Under the pieces are notes generated by a model that searched no databases, was not told the DNA's origin, and saw only the letters and a program-made list of their open reading frames with translations. Shown one piece after another: positions 1-12,625 of a DNA stretch of 64,000 nucleotides. Source of the DNA: Cinnamomum chago (lineage: Eukaryota; Streptophyta; Magnoliopsida; Laurales; Lauraceae); the NCBI GenBank assembly GCA_038049695.1, contig CP142453.1, forward strand, positions 130,707,001 to 130,771,000, in the 5' to 3' direction. The number at the start of each line of letters is the position of its first letter. Position 1 is the first letter of the stretch. Made by a program: the position numbers and the translations under genes.

Positions 1-5
1 ACAGA

Positions 6-47
<42 letters not shown>

Positions 48-408
48 CAAAGAACCCATTTTGCCTAACGCCTACTGAGTTCATATGAATTACTGATAGG
101 TCAGGGATATAGATCCAGATGGAACCACTAATTCCGACAATTAAACTCCATCCACCTACAAAAGATTCCTAGCAATCCATTATGAACTAAACCACAGATC
201 TACACAATCAACTATCATAAAAAATAAAAAAATACAACACAATGCGGACACAAAAGACAACGATCTTGAAAGAATAAATACACAATCTCCATCTATGAAT
301 AGGAGATTTAGGGTTTAACAAAATAAAGGGATCTGCAGATCGAGTTGCTCAAATTAATTGAATGAAGTGAAGATCGAGGGAGAGAGAGAGAGAGAGAAGA
401 ATGAATAC
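1..408 (-). other. Start of VHA-a intron 1 (runs off the left edge)
   Basis: This is the part of the first intron of the V-ATPase subunit a gene that lies in the window. The donor at 408-407 reads GTATTC on the minus strand and is followed by a CT-rich stretch. A (GA)n microsatellite occupies about 9-44. No further exon of the gene is visible, so exon 2 must lie outside the window. Confidence 0.7.
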
Positions 409-570
409 GTCTTTGAATTGGAGGAGGCCAAGCTCTCCGAGGTAGGAAATGGTTTGATGAGCGGACTCGATGGGGATGATGATCTGAACCAGTTGCATCG
501 GTTCCGACCGGAACAGATCCATCGGCGGACAGCACCATCCTCCTCCTCTTCCTCTGCCCCCATCCATCAT
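409..570 (-). CDS. VHA-a: V-type proton ATPase subunit a, first exon (partial gene)
   Basis: First exon of the membrane subunit a of the vacuolar/Golgi H+-ATPase, the V0 subunit that forms the proton half-channels. The exon encodes 54 residues. It shows the conserved N-terminal block of the family: [17 protein letters not shown] (residues 13-29), then [20 protein letters not shown] (33-52) ending in KD. Translation stops matching right after QFKD, where GAC is followed by the donor GTATTC, so the exon ends in phase 0; plant VHA-a proteins continue with LN at this point. The start is the ATG at 568-570; the second codon is also ATG. The Gly/Arg-rich stretch before CCPP is variable in the family. 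The catalytic membrane domain lies beyond the left edge. The family assignment is strong, but which paralogue (Golgi or tonoplast type) cannot be told from this exon. Confidence 0.88.
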
Positions 571-703
571 CTCTCTGCACTTTTCGATCGATCAGATTTG
601 ATGACTTTCTCTTCTATATCAACTCTCGAACCGATCAATCAATCGCGCGCTCTGTGATTTCTACCTTCTTCCCCAATCCCTCTCTCAGATTCCAGAGAGA
701 CTA

Positions 704-710
704 CTATATA
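704..710 (-). promoter_or_regulatory. Candidate TATA box of VHA-a
   Basis: TATATAG on the minus strand, about 135 bases upstream of the start codon at 570, followed by a pyrimidine-rich leader. Position and sequence fit a plant core promoter, but AT-rich matches are common, so this is tentative. Confidence 0.4.
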
Positions 711-720
711 CTCATATGCC

Positions 721-3115
721 CGTTCCTCCTCATACATTGAGGTGGCCACATCCAGTGTATGTCGTGTGCACGCTTTTACATGGTCCTAAAAATACACGTG
801 TTGATATCTGAAAACTAATTATTAAAATAATTTACGCAATCTCACATTTTACTCTAAGACCTTACCAAGTACTTTATTTGCTCGGTTCCGTTTGGGAGCG
901 CAGTTTTCAATTTTTAATATTTAAAATCTTTAGGTGCTCAAAAAATAGCTAAATTACTAAATCGATTCAAACCGAATCAGTTTCGTAGTAAATTAGTTCG
1001 GTCACAATTTAAATTTTTTCACACCGTTCATTATGGTTTAATTTTCAATTTGAAGGTGCAGTTAAACCACTTAAACCGAATCAATTATAGAAATATAATT
1101 TTTTATTAAATATATAAAGGAGTATAAAAAATTACTTGAAGAAGATTCAAATCCTCACTCCGTTACTTTAAGTTCAACATCTTTTACCAATTCAACTGCT
1201 ATTTTTTTTTATAAAAATAAATAATAATAATAATAATATAAAAACTATAACCGAATTGAACCGATTCCTTTTGGTTTGGCACCGTTCGGTTTAACCCATG
1301 GCGGTTCGATTCGATTTGGAAAAATAAAAAACTGATGGGTTCGATTTGATTGATTGTTTTCCCTTTAAACCAATTCAAACCGCCTATGTACACGCCGACC
1401 AAAAATAAACCGTGGGATCTTAGTTTGGTAATGTCAAAATACAATCAACCACTGGATTAGATCGTCATCAAACTCTCATCTTAATTTGTTGTTAGGATTG
1501 GCTTAACAACTTTATTTTCATATTTTAATCTACTTGTCTATGCCTATTGTTACTTTGGTCCCCCATCTTATTTTCTTTTTTTGTCCTATCATTTTCCTTG
1601 TGGGTTATCAATCTACATAGGAAAAAAAAATTGTCAACCCATGAGGCCTACGTGACGTAAAATATATATACATATATGGAGGTGCTCCATTGAGAACATA
1701 TATATTATATATTATATGAATATTTCTTATTTTATCAGCAATTAATATTTTTTTCTAAATTCTCTCAAAAGCACTCTTGACTGTTGGATTGGATGGATCA
1801 CACTAAAAAGTAGCATCTCATAAATTAGATTTGAGTGGTCCACATCCTAATAGTAGTCTTCATGTGATTGACGTTCATCTAGGTGGGCCTCACTCGGAAC
1901 GCATTGCTTTTAAGATGATGAAAAACCGTGTATCCTTTATAACGTGCTTCTAATAATTACAACCGTTGGACCATGACAATCAAGTGATACATGGTTTGAT
2001 TTGTAGACACGTGTGCACAACCAAGCGATAAGACGTGGTGGCCCAGGGTTTCTTGTTTTTCCTGTTTCCAATTGGGTCGCCACGAGCAAAATCATGTCAT
2101 GTGTACGGGCTCAACATTCCAGCGTAGTGGGCCTACTTTTGGTCAATACAAACCCTTTCACAGTCTCATATGTTGACTACCCCACCCTAATCTATTCAAC
2201 GGTCGGATTAACTGTGTACTTGTTTTGGATGAACCTTTTGGGTTGTTGATCGAGCGGGGTTAATGATGACCCTAACCTCCATCGCATGCAAATGCCGTGG
2301 GGGAGAGATCTTTTACTTTAATCATTCTCTTTTTATCTTATGTTTAATTTTTTTCATCAATCTCCACATCGTTACTAATTATTGACTCGAGATACCAAAA
2401 TAAATATCTTTGTGGCATCTCCTGGGCTTCAATTCCCACATATATATGCCCGCTGAAGTTGCAATTCATTTATTTTATCTCCGTAAGTCTTCAAAAATTT
2501 TTTTTTCTTAAAACTACTAATGAAAAACCTTAATATTTCAATTTAATTGAGAGAGCAAGTGAATGGACATAAAAAGGCGTAGTTTTTAAATGATCATATG
2601 AAAATCTTTTTTTTTTCTTCCATGTGGTATGCTAAGATTCGGATAAACATGATAATAAATATTTTTTTAGTTTTTAAGGTTTTTTTATACCTCCAAGAGA
2701 AAGCCCACATACACATGAAAAGGCAGTCACACAAGCGGAAAGAAAGCCCACACAAGTGAAAAAGGAGCCCACACAATTGGGAAGATGTGATATACCCGGG
2801 TTTGAACCCATGGACAACGAAGCAATAATTGACGCTCCTTACTTATCGGATAATAAGTCAGTTTTAAAGTTGAAATAACCAGCTTGCTTGTAAACCTTCA
2901 TTAAATTGGTTATAAAAATAAATAAATAAAGGCTTTCAAACCCGATGGCCTTGTTCCTTTTCTTCGTCCTTCCTTTCACGTCCCCTGCCCATTTTTACTA
3001 AGATTGTGTGGACTACACAATCCAGCACTGTAAGGCCCACTTGGGCCCAATGTTAATCAGTGTTGAATATTTTACACTTTTATTTCTTCATGGTCTAGAA
3101 CTTATGCCTAACTTT
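721..3115. other. Intergenic, AT-rich, no gene recognised
   Basis: No coding pattern was seen on either strand. At about 950-1400 both orientations of a CCGAATTGAACCG-like motif recur, as in decayed plant hAT elements, but no paired ends with target duplications were found. The rest is AT-rich unique-looking sequence. Confidence 0.6.
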
Positions 3116-3253
3116 GGGATCCGGATCCCCTGTTTGGACCAATCAGGGGATGACACATTTGGATTGTACATATTTTGTATTTAAAAGACAGCACCTTTTC
3201 TGAACTACATAAGCTCATATGTCACGCCCTTATTGGTTCAAATACGGGATCCC
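3116..3253. mobile_element. Short inverted-repeat element (MITE), GGATCC-ended family
   Basis: Left end CTGTTTGGACCAATCAGGGG and the reverse complement of the right end (GTATTTGAACCAATAAGGG) form imperfect inverted repeats of about 35 bp, both running out into GGGATCC. Related ends occur at 5565-5591/12490-12625 and at 35726-35840. No convincing target duplication was identified, so exact borders are uncertain. Confidence 0.5.
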
Positions 3254-3501
3254 ATTCTCTAACTTTATTCTCATGCAACCTTTATTCACTGTTGGATTTC
3301 ATTATAAATAAGCTACAATTAAAAGAGTAAACTTTGAGGCTGTCAAATCAATCCTAGGGTAATTTGATGTAGCTGAGTTTTTTGTATGGACCTTCCCTGT
3401 AAAGTGAACCTTCCATCCATTTATTCCATCCTACGTTGAATGACATGAATGCATTAAAGTGGGCCAAGAAGTCGGACTACATAAGTGCACGATGCAACCA
3501 T

Positions 3502-3722
3502 CACATAGCTAGGGGTGTTCATGGGCCGGCCAGGCTAAGGCATATCTAGTCCCGTTCCAGCTTTAAAATTAGTGGCCCAGTCCGGCCCAAGCCCTACACG
3601 GGCCATAAAAGCTAGGCCCAAGCCCGCTCATTTAATCATTGCATATCCAAGCCCAGCCCAAAGCAGGCTAGGCCCGGATCGGGCTCGGACTGGCCCAGCC
3701 CATGAGCACCCCTACACATAGC
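3502..3722. mobile_element. hAT-type MITE with 8-bp target duplication
   Basis: Element at 3510-3714 (205 bp). It starts TAGGGGTGTTCATGGGC and ends with the near-perfect inverse (16 of 17 bases). It is flanked by the perfect 8-bp direct repeat CACATAGC at 3502-3509 and 3715-3722. The interior is rich in GGCCC/GGGCC and has no open frame. An 8-bp duplication with TAGGGGTG-type ends is diagnostic of hAT elements. Confidence 0.88.
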
Positions 3723-3813
3723 TGAAAGATCTAGGATGCAACCAGCACATAGCTGAAAGATCTTCCCAGTTCTACCATGATATTGTTACTTGTGGGGCAC
3801 ACAAAACTTTAAA

Positions 3814-3847
<34 letters not shown>

Positions 3848-5564
3848 ATTATTATTTTGGCGAGCATGTTGGCCATATTACATAAGGGGCGCGTTTTGGT
3901 GAGAACTCAGCATGTGAACCGGTTGTGGGGCCATAGTGGGTCCAATCTGGGGATGGGATCCGCAGAATGGAAAATCCAAATAAGACCACCCTAAATATTG
4001 AGTTTGAAGCCAATCCAATTCCCCCAACCCTTTATATGCAGCTTACAAAGTTTAATGAATTCATATTTAAATTTTTGACTCTCCATCCAATAGACCGGTC
4101 TATTCTGACATGTATCAAACCTTAGGACTAGTAACCATCAGAGGGTCCCTGTTTGGTGATGGTTGGGCCCCACCTTGGGGTGCACCAAAATATTTTCATA
4201 TAAAATGCACCATTCTATAAGCTCAAACAACATTTGAAATTCAAAGACCAAAACTAAATGCATGTTTGGCATCTCTATTCCGAACTTATAGTTGTCTAAA
4301 ATATCTAAAGTGTGTAGAGGTTTGAAAAATAAGATCCTTGGACACACAATTCTACCATCTAAAGTGTGTAGAGGTTTGAAAAATAAGATATCACACAATT
4401 CTACCATCTACCTGCTTTATAGAGCCAAAGGCAAATCCATTTAAAATGAGAAGCCTCAATTTAGACTTATAAAAATAAGATCCGTGGGTCTCAAACTCTT
4501 TCATAATAAGTGCATGGAGTGCGGGCAGCACTTCTGTTGCCAGGCCTTACATTGATGTGCTCCTGGATCAAGCCAACCTGATCCACATTGGGCTGGTTTT
4601 GAGCTTTATTTCTACACACCTAAGTTGGGTTCAGGTCTCATTTCTGGGCCTGCAAGTTAAATGAGCTAAATATAAAAACCCAAACAATCATATCTAAGCC
4701 TATATATTTTGCAACTGAGCCGTGCTCAGCCCTAACTTTCAAGGCTATGACCTGGATTCAGGTTTAAACATTAGACCCAATAATTCAAAAGAAACATAAC
4801 GGAACAAATATCATCATCATTATCATCAAAGCCTTATTCCAAGTGTGTTGGGTTCGGCTACGTAAATTCTATTTTTCTATTCCAATCCATCTTGAGATAT
4901 AAATCCTAATATAAGTTGCACTTCTCTACATCTATTTTTACTACCTCCATCTCTGTCCTCCTTTTTTATCTATCCATTTCCTTTAGTGTGCTGGCAATCT
5001 ACAGAGCCAAACTTTTTATTATCGGCATCGTTGCCAACTTACGTTAGACATCCCCAAATCATTTTAAACAGGAATGGAATAGATATATTTAAATTAATAT
5101 AAAAAGTTTTTGCATAAAAAAACATCTCTTAAATATTAAAATAGGTGCAGAGCTCATAAATTAAAAAAGAAAACAAATGATGGCAAAGTGCTTTGATATA
5201 GAAATCTTTTCCATTTTAGCAATTTCGTCCAGAGCTCACTATCATGCTTTTTATGACGTTTTACTTTGTTTTAATGTGAAGCGTATTTTTCCTTAAAAAT
5301 CTTTAGGTCACCTTTGTGTGCATCTCCATGGAAAACCAGTTCCACGGACTTTTTTTCCTTTGAAAAAACAATCCCGACCTCCATAAAAAAAAATATATTT
5401 TTTCTGCAAAATCACAGAAAAACTTATTTTATTATTGTTTTTGTTTTTTGTGCTTTCCTCATGGAAAGCGGCCACACCTAATGTGGATTTTAGTATAGCT
5501 TAAAAAAGAATATTGATGTGGGCAAGCAGCCCCACAAATGTGACCTAAAATAAATGAAAACGGA
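3723..5564. other. Intergenic, no gene recognised
   Basis: Contains an (ATT)n microsatellite near 3815-3844 and a short tandem duplication near 4305-4400 (AAAGTGTGTAGAGGTTTGAA repeated about 60 bases apart). Otherwise AT-rich with no coding signal. Confidence 0.6.
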
Positions 5565-6781
5565 TCCCCTATTTAGACAAAACAGGGAAGCTGTTAGCCC
5601 CTAAACAGCTGATGCAGCATTGGTGCACAGATGGTGTGGTGGGATGGTTGCTCCTAAGCCTAACCGCTGTACAAACAGTTCATTGGTGCATGTGGACTGT
5701 GATTTGTAAGCTAAATGATGCATATGGATCCTTTGGTGCAGATGGGTATCGCCCTTCGGTCGCTGGTACGATGGACGTCAGTGCCTACTAATGATGTGCA
5801 GTGATAGACGTACAAGACGTGTTGTACTGCACGTGGTGTGTGCAGTATTGCGTTGCACGTGGGGTGTGCAGACGTCGTGCTGTGTGTAAGTCCATGGGGA
5901 TCCGAACCCTAGAGGGGGGTGAATAGGGTGAGCTTCTTTTATGACCAATTTTAACAATTTTAACTTCTTTAAAACAAACTAGTCACAAGTGATGATTATC
6001 AAACAAAATGCGGAAGCTTAAAGAAAACAATCACCACAAAGCAAGCACCATCACACAAGTATTTATAGTGGTTCGGCCTCAATGCCTACATCCACTACAG
6101 GCTTGTGATCCAACACCCCACCGGATTTCCACTATTTATGCTTTTCAATAGGCTAAGCAATAACCTTTACAATATGCTTTCCAAGGCTAAGCAATAACCT
6201 TTACATTGATGTTTTTCAAGGCTTAACATCAACCTACACATAATGCTTTTATAGGCTAAGCAATAACCTCTTCAACCACAAGGTTGGTTATCTCTCTAAT
6301 TTAGTGTCTAACATACACTTGATGGAGATTCTATTTAGCTCATTACAATGCCTCTTAAATAGGCGGATATGGAAGTGTAAAACTAATACACACACACACA
6401 CTATGAATGCAAAGATGAAAGTATATGAAGTGTGTGTGTGTGTGGTCCTCAATCATTTTGAAAATGAAAGCTCATAAATGTATGCCTAAGGCTTTTGAAA
6501 ATATTAGCTCATAAAACATTTATGATTGAGGAAGTAATGCAATCACATGTTAAAAGTAACAACTTGTTAATGATATCAAAGTTACACAAGTTGTATGAAA
6601 TGGATTAGCTCTAAACATGTGATGCATAGGGATGTCAATCAAATCATCAATGTAGCTCATAATACATAAAAATAGATTTGATTGAAAAGAGGGGACAAAT
6701 CATATGTAATTATAAATACAACTTGAAAATGATATACCTATCAAAGTAAGGCAAGTTGTGAAACATTAAAACAATAATACA

Positions 6782-7268
6782 CATATGATTTGCAAAGATG
6801 TTGAATTCAAAACATAAGATACATTTGAAAGAGATTTTCTTATGATGGAAAAACAACAACCAAAGATTCAACAAAGTATATGAATCATGTTACATATTTC
6901 ATTAACATGATCTACTTAGATTTACCAAAGATAAAGTACTACTTTGATGAATCAATGGTGATGTATCCAAAACAATAGATCTATTCAAAATATAAGACAT
7001 GCTAAGGATACAACAAATCATAGATTAACATGCTACAAAAGATTTATCAAAGATAAAACAAAACATGAAAACATATGATTTGTAAAGAAGTTGAATCCAA
7101 AACATAAGTTAGTTTTGAAAGAGATGTTCTTATGATGGAAAACAACAACCAAAGATTCAACCAAGTATATGGATCATGTTACATATGATTTCAAAGATTT
7201 TTCCATTAACATGATCTACTTAGATTTACCAAAGTTAAGTACTACTTGGATTAAATCATATGGTGTTG
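6782..7268. repeat. Internal tandem duplication in the 2.2-kb LTR
   Basis: About 185-195 bp beginning CATATGATTTG, containing CTTATGATGGAAAA and ending near AAAGTACTACTT, occurs at 6782-6965 and again, diverged, at 7072-7268, offset about 290 bp. Both copies lie inside the solo LTR. Confidence 0.7.
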
Positions 7269-7580
7269 TCTCCAAAACAATAAATCAATTCAAAACATAA
7301 AACATGTTAAGGACACAACACAAACATAGTTTAACATGCTAGAAATGATTTACCAAAAATAAAACCAAGCATGAAAACATATGATTAAGGAAAGCAAAGC
7401 CTACTTGTTGATTTAACTTCATTAATCCAAGCTTTAGCTTTCCTAATGCTCCCCTTCATCCCTTGGTTCTTTTCCCTTGAATATGCCTCAAAACCTCTCA
7501 AGGAGGGGCTTAAAATTTCCAACTTTTGGCAAAGGAAAGAACTCATTTTTATAGCAAAAAGTTGCCAACGGCTAGTCCTC

Positions 7581-7706
7581 GGTCGACCTAGACACAGGCC
7601 TCGGTCGACCGGGAACACACAACGGTCAGATTTCTGACCGTTGGTGCGCCAGGCCCCTTTTTGCTGCAGTGTTCCCGGTCGACCGGGACCTCTGCGCCGG
7701 TCGACC
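7581..7706. repeat. GC-rich cluster of GGTCGACC palindromes
   Basis: Four copies of the perfect palindrome GGTCGACC lie at 7581-7588, 7603-7610, 7677-7684 and 7699-7706. They form two pairs, each with 22-bp spacing. Between them is a 10-bp inverted repeat AACGGTCAGA/TCTGACCGTT (7621-7642), and GGTCGACCGGGAACAC (7603-7618) is inverted at 7669-7684. The surrounding LTR is AT-rich. Confidence 0.75.
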
Positions 7707-8216
7707 GGCGACACTGCCGGGCCACCCCCCCTTTTTGCAAAAATCCAACTTTTCACATTTTAAAGGTATTTCTTTGGGGGACCTTTTGGCCACTAAATCA
7801 AGCTTGGAAAATATGTTTTAAAGATTCTAATGATTTTTAAAACATGACATAAAAAGCCTAAAAAGATTCAAAACTTTTAAAACAAAGGCTTGCTTGATTT
7901 CTTGAAAACTTTTTTCTAAAACAAATGCATCCAAGATTAAAAGTAAAACATGCATAAATCAATACTTTTACAAATCTTAAAAGCAATGCATGAATAAAAC
8001 AAGATTTCAAGTTTATCTAAAACAATGCATATGTGTGTGAATCAAATGATGCTAGAATGATTATGCATCCATCAAATTGCAATCTATAAAATTCCTAACA
8101 CTGTGTAGCTACGAGCGTAGATGTACAGGTACTGCGTGCGGCAGTTTTGCACCCCTCGACCAACCTTGTGTTTTTTGGAAACTAATGCATGTCCAATGCA
8201 TTGAAAACATGAGAAA

Positions 8217-11200
8217 CATGATGTGAGACCCCACCCCTTGTGGGCCCTCTAATTGTATTTTAAATGCTAATTATTACTAATTACTTACTAATTATTGCTA
8301 ATTATTAGTTAATTGTGCTAATTAGGGGTTAATCAGGGCAATTAGATAGATTTTCCCTAAGTTGTAGTTAGACTAGCTTAGTTGAGTTAGTAATTTGGTT
8401 AGTAGGGTGTTTTGGGTAATTCTAGGGTTTATTAGTGTAGGGGAGGCCCTTACTAGGGTTTTTAGTAAACTATAGGGGGGTCATTGCAAAATGCATCTTC
8501 TAGAACTTTCCACCTAAAGACCCTAGTGCCCCTAACCCTAACCCTAATCCTATGAAACCCTAAAGGCTATTTCAGTCATTAGCCACTCCCCCAAAGCTAT
8601 AAAATCAGCACTAATCCCAATGAAATCCTACTACTATTCATCTCATTTTCCTCTCTCATTTCTTCCCTAAGTATTAAGCTACTGTTGTGCTGGGAGAATT
8701 ACTTTAGGAGCTGCTATATCAGCTTCTTCTTCACTGGGTTGGGATTCCCTCTTCTCTTCTCTTTCTCTACAACCTACACTTCACAAAGGCAAGTGCACCT
8801 TACTCTTAACTTAGAATGTATGTTATATTTCTTGATTTCTGTGGTTTTAGTTCACGTCTGTTATTAATCAAGTCCTAGAAATTTACCTGGAGCTTAGTTG
8901 TTTAGTTGGATGGATTGGACATTGATGGATGGGGGTTTCACACCCCCCCCCATTTGGAAGATCAATGGGTCTAAATGGGTGTTGGATTAATGGGCATTGT
9001 AGTGATTTTACAATTTTATTTGTTTATTTGATAAATGGATTTGTATAGAAACAATTGATTAGAAATTGGATGAAGGGGGGGCCGACTGTTGCAGTGACTG
9101 TAAATGGAAACAGTGACGGTAAATGGAACACAGTGAGATTTTGGGTTTTTTGGTATTGAGATCAGTCCAGGTGGGCCACCTTTGGAGATTCGGACCACAC
9201 ATCATGTAGGGACACCTTGGGCGACCCGGATGATGGGTTTGATCGTGGGCCCTTGATCAGTGGGGCCCACGATCGTTGCTTTCTCCATGTATCAGGCGAG
9301 AGCTGTTTTCTGCACAAAGCTTTCTGTTGTAGATCGATTTTTGTGTTGAGTGAAGGGGATGGGTGGTCTGGTAGCCCGAGGAAGCATGGAGAAAATGTAT
9401 ACCCAATTGCTTTATGTAGCTTCCCTTCTCTTTTTTTTATTATTCTGGAACAGTAGGAGAGTAGGTCAATGGTTACACAACTCACTGTTATCAGGCCCAG
9501 TACAAGTTGTAACGTTATGGTTTCAAAACCCATCAATGGCAATTTTTCTTGGGATGGGATGAGTGGTCCTCTGGATGGTAGGTGTATAGGAATAGGAGAG
9601 GGGAAAGTTGGTTGATGGGTGCTGACGTGGGAAAGGGGGTGGCCTGATAGGTTCTGGATGGAGGGCTTTTCACCTGGGCCCAGTGGGGCCCACTAATTCA
9701 ATAACCCATTAGTTTTAGAAAATCAGGAAAGTAGGACCCTTAGCCTTTATGGAATCCTATTAATTTTAGAAATTGGAAATAAAGACCCCTTAGTCTTTAA
9801 TTAATTTAAATTAGTTTGGACCCTTTAGATTTATACTTTTAGAAATTTCATTAGATTTTATAATTTGATTAAGCCCTGAGTATTTTATGAACCCAATTCG
9901 AATAGTTTGTGTATGACTTGGATTTTCCATCAGACCCAAACTTTAGTGCAAAAGTTGAGATTTGGCCTGAAATCTGTTGACTCAGGTACACCTATGTACC
10001 AGATCGACTGGCTGACCATCTGGTCAATCTGGTACACTGGAAATTCTAGAATCCAAACCAAGTCCCAACTTTGATTCCAGTGGAGCAGATCGACCCGACC
10101 CTTACCAGGTCGACCTGCCATACTGTGAACACTAAGATGTGAGTTTAGCATTTGTTTTATGATTGATCGATCGATTGTGGGGCCCATTGACCATCCAAAT
10201 GAACTTCCATCAATGTGCCAAGCACGAGTCAATGGCGTGGCTCGACCTTGACTCGTGGGGACAACCGATTAGGGTTTTGGTCGTTTAATCTAAGATGATT
10301 TGACCCCTAAGAGTTGTCAATGATGCTCGTAACCTCATGAGCACCAAATACAGTATCATATGGCATCAGTGACTTCACTTAGAGATCAAATTACCGGAGA
10401 TAGACCTGAACCTGAACGTGGTCCATTACCTAGGATTGGACTGTTGTTATTCCCATTGATTCTCTTATTGAAGTTCATGCTTCACTTCTATTATTTACTG
10501 TCACTCTTATATCCTTAGTATAGCTGTTAACTGTTAATTAAATATAAATGGAGGACCTGAACCTAGGATATCTTAGAGGTGACCCGTTAGTATGATTTGG
10601 AGAACAGTGACCCGTGTCTGTGTCTAGGCGGGCCCTTATTGGGCTTAAGTGTGGAGATGTGTACCTTTAGTTGGAAGATATAGTTTATATTGAGATTTTA
10701 AGTCATGTTGGATTAGAAGGAACTGTTTATCAGTATAAATGGATGTGCTGCCTCGTTTGGACTGTTTTAGACCAGACCATGTGCTGATGGGCCTTGGTAT
10801 GGATCCAATGAGTGGGCTTGGGCTTGAATTACAATCCATTGATTAATTGATATATAAACCTCTTAGAGACTTGGTTAGGACTTTGTTCACGCAAGGTAAA
10901 GCCTAGACAGACACAGACCCTTAGAGTATTCTCGAGTCGGCATTAACATTCACTCGGTTGATTTAAGCTCAGCCTATGGACTGATCATCCCCGGTAGGAG
11001 CTATTATGAGTATTGAGGAGCTATCATGATGAGCTTTGGTGTTAAGACGAATGGTGTGATACCTTGTTCGGTCTTGAGTGATGAGTGTGATGGGATTGAT
11101 GAGTGATTTGCGGGATTAGTAATTCCCAGCACTGGTGAGATTTCCCCGCCGCAACTGTGTTCAGTATGGGAGGGCCGCGGCATAATATCCCGCGGTATTC

Positions 11201-11870
11201 CAGCTCGTGTGAATGTGTCATTTTGTAGTAGATTAGATGTTTTCTATTATCCTAATTCCCTATGATTATATTGCTCAACTGCCTAGTTCATTTATCTTGT
11301 TATTCTTTAATATATTTACCTGTCTCTATTCATTTGATATATATGTCCTATGTTAGTAGTATGCTGTGACTTGCCAGATCTTTTAGATCTAACCCATCTT
11401 TGGTGCTTAGGCCTTGACCCAGAGATCCCAGAGGATGCACTCGCGCTAGTAGAGGCGCCGATTGTCGGAGATTACGGATGGGGCCCGGCCGACCCGGATG
11501 TCGAGCCGGAGGGCGGAGAGGAGTTACCCGAGTTTTGAGGGCACTTACTTATTTTGGGTTTTGAGAGAATTTTGTAGGTGAGCCGGGTAGTTATGAAAAT
11601 GTATTAACTTTGATACTATCAACTGATACTTTTAACTAGACTGTAGTTCTGCTCACACTTTACATATATATCGATACCAAATTGCTTTTGCTTTATTTAT
11701 TATGCTTCCGCACATTTAACCATTGAGTTTATATTGGTCAAAAGTTTTAAATTGGACCTCACTGTGGGCCTACGATCTTGGAAGTTCTCGAATTTTTTCG
11801 GGAAGTAGCGCGCCAACTTCGGGTATTCGAACGATTTTATCGGTATCCGGAATTGGGGCGTTACACATGT
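8217..11870. mobile_element. Nested solo LTR, 3.6 kb
   Basis: The LTR spans 8222-11865, from TGTGAGACCCCACCCC to TTGGGGCGTTACA. Flanking bases are CATGA (8217-8221) and CATGT (11866-11870), a 4 of 5 match that I read as a mutated target duplication. TG...CA ends with C-rich GACCCC/GGGGCG termini and a 3.6-kb length recall Gypsy Del/Tekay LTRs. A TATA-like CTATAAAAT at 8598-8606 suggests plus orientation, but this is unresolved. (CCCTAA)3-like sequence at 8531-8550 is too short to be a telomere relic. No domains are seen in its open frames. Confidence 0.6.
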
Positions 11871-12625
11871 TGATCATTGTGTGAAAGGATGCCGCCCTTG
11901 AGTTGATGCTGAGGTGTAGCGTTTGTGGGGATGCTTTGCTGGTGTGGTAGCCACATGTGTTGCAGTTGTACAGTTAACATGGCGGTTGCTGGTCTGGTGT
12001 GACAGCCATATGTGCAGCAGTTATACAGTTGCATTGGCTGACTAGCACATGACATGAACTAATGGTTGGAAGACAGGACGTTTCTAACTGCAGACAATAA
12101 CTGATTTCCAAGCAGTTGGTCTGGATGATGTTGGCACACTTTAATTGGTCCAAGAGAGCAACGATTATCCTTGTTGGCCAACCGTGATTGGTCAGGCTTC
12201 CTTATAAATGTCTGCGAGGTTTGAGAACATTGCAGAGAAGAGAAGAGATCCGAGGGTATCTTGTAATTGTTGTAACAGAGTGTAAACAATTGTAAGAGAG
12301 TTGTAATTCTCAGTTTTGATTAATAAGAGAAGAAGGTTGGTGCCTAATTAATCAATAGTTGTGTACATTGCTTGTAGTCCCTTGTGCTCTTGCATTTCTG
12401 TGTATGCTGTGTTGTTGTTGGTAGGCTAACTAAGAGAAATCTTAGTGCCAAGTGGTAGAATTTTATTGTGAAAAATTTACCCCGTGACAGAAGCCCTGTT
12501 TGGACCAATTAGGGGGTGCTATATGAGGTTGAGATGTCACATCCCATCTCCTAAAAAAATTTTCAACTCCCGAAAAAAAAATCCGCTTCCATGTGGCACT
12601 CCCTTATTGTTCCAAAGAGGAGATC

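Larger units (their letters stand above)
5880..8105 (-). mobile_element. Nested solo LTR, 2.2 kb
   Basis: The LTR spans 5885-8100, from TGTAAGTCCATGG to AAAATTCCTAACA, with a perfect 5-bp duplication CTGTG on both sides (5880-5884, 8101-8105). The sequence GGGTTCGGATCCCCATGGAC near its low-coordinate end, read on the minus strand, resembles the 3' ends of plant Copia LTRs, hence the tentative orientation. It contains an internal duplication and a GC-rich palindrome cluster, listed separately. Its open frames are short and have no retrotransposon domains. Confidence 0.78.
5587..12494 (+). mobile_element. Solo LTR (~1.03 kb) carrying two nested solo LTRs
   Basis: The LTR starts TGTTAGCCCC at 5592 and ends CCCCGTGACA at 12489, flanked by the perfect 5-bp duplication GAAGC (5587-5591 and 12490-12494). 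Its own sequence is in three pieces, 5592-5884, 8106-8221 and 11866-12489, separated by two younger LTRs. The last piece holds a TATA motif CTTATAAATG at 12201-12210 followed by leader-like sequence, which suggests plus orientation. No internal retrotransposon genes are present, so it is a solo LTR left by recombination. Confidence 0.75.
5565..12625. mobile_element. Inverted-repeat MITE split by nested LTRs
   Basis: The left scrap (5565-5591, GGATCCCCTATTTAGAC...) and right part (12495-12625, CTGTTTGGACCAATTAGGGG... to GGAGATCCGGATCC) become one element of the family seen at 3116-3253 when the LTR stack between them is removed. The inner inverted repeats CTGTTTGGACCAATTAGGGG and GATCTCCTCTTTGGAACAAT (minus strand) match. 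This makes it the oldest layer of the nest. Confidence 0.5.

Noticed and set aside
7385..7756. 123-codon minus-strand frame rich in VDR and GPGRPG
   Set aside because: It is produced by the GGTCGACC palindrome cluster inside a solo LTR; no domain.
8531..8550. Interstitial telomere repeat
   Set aside because: Only about three CCCTAA units, within a solo LTR.
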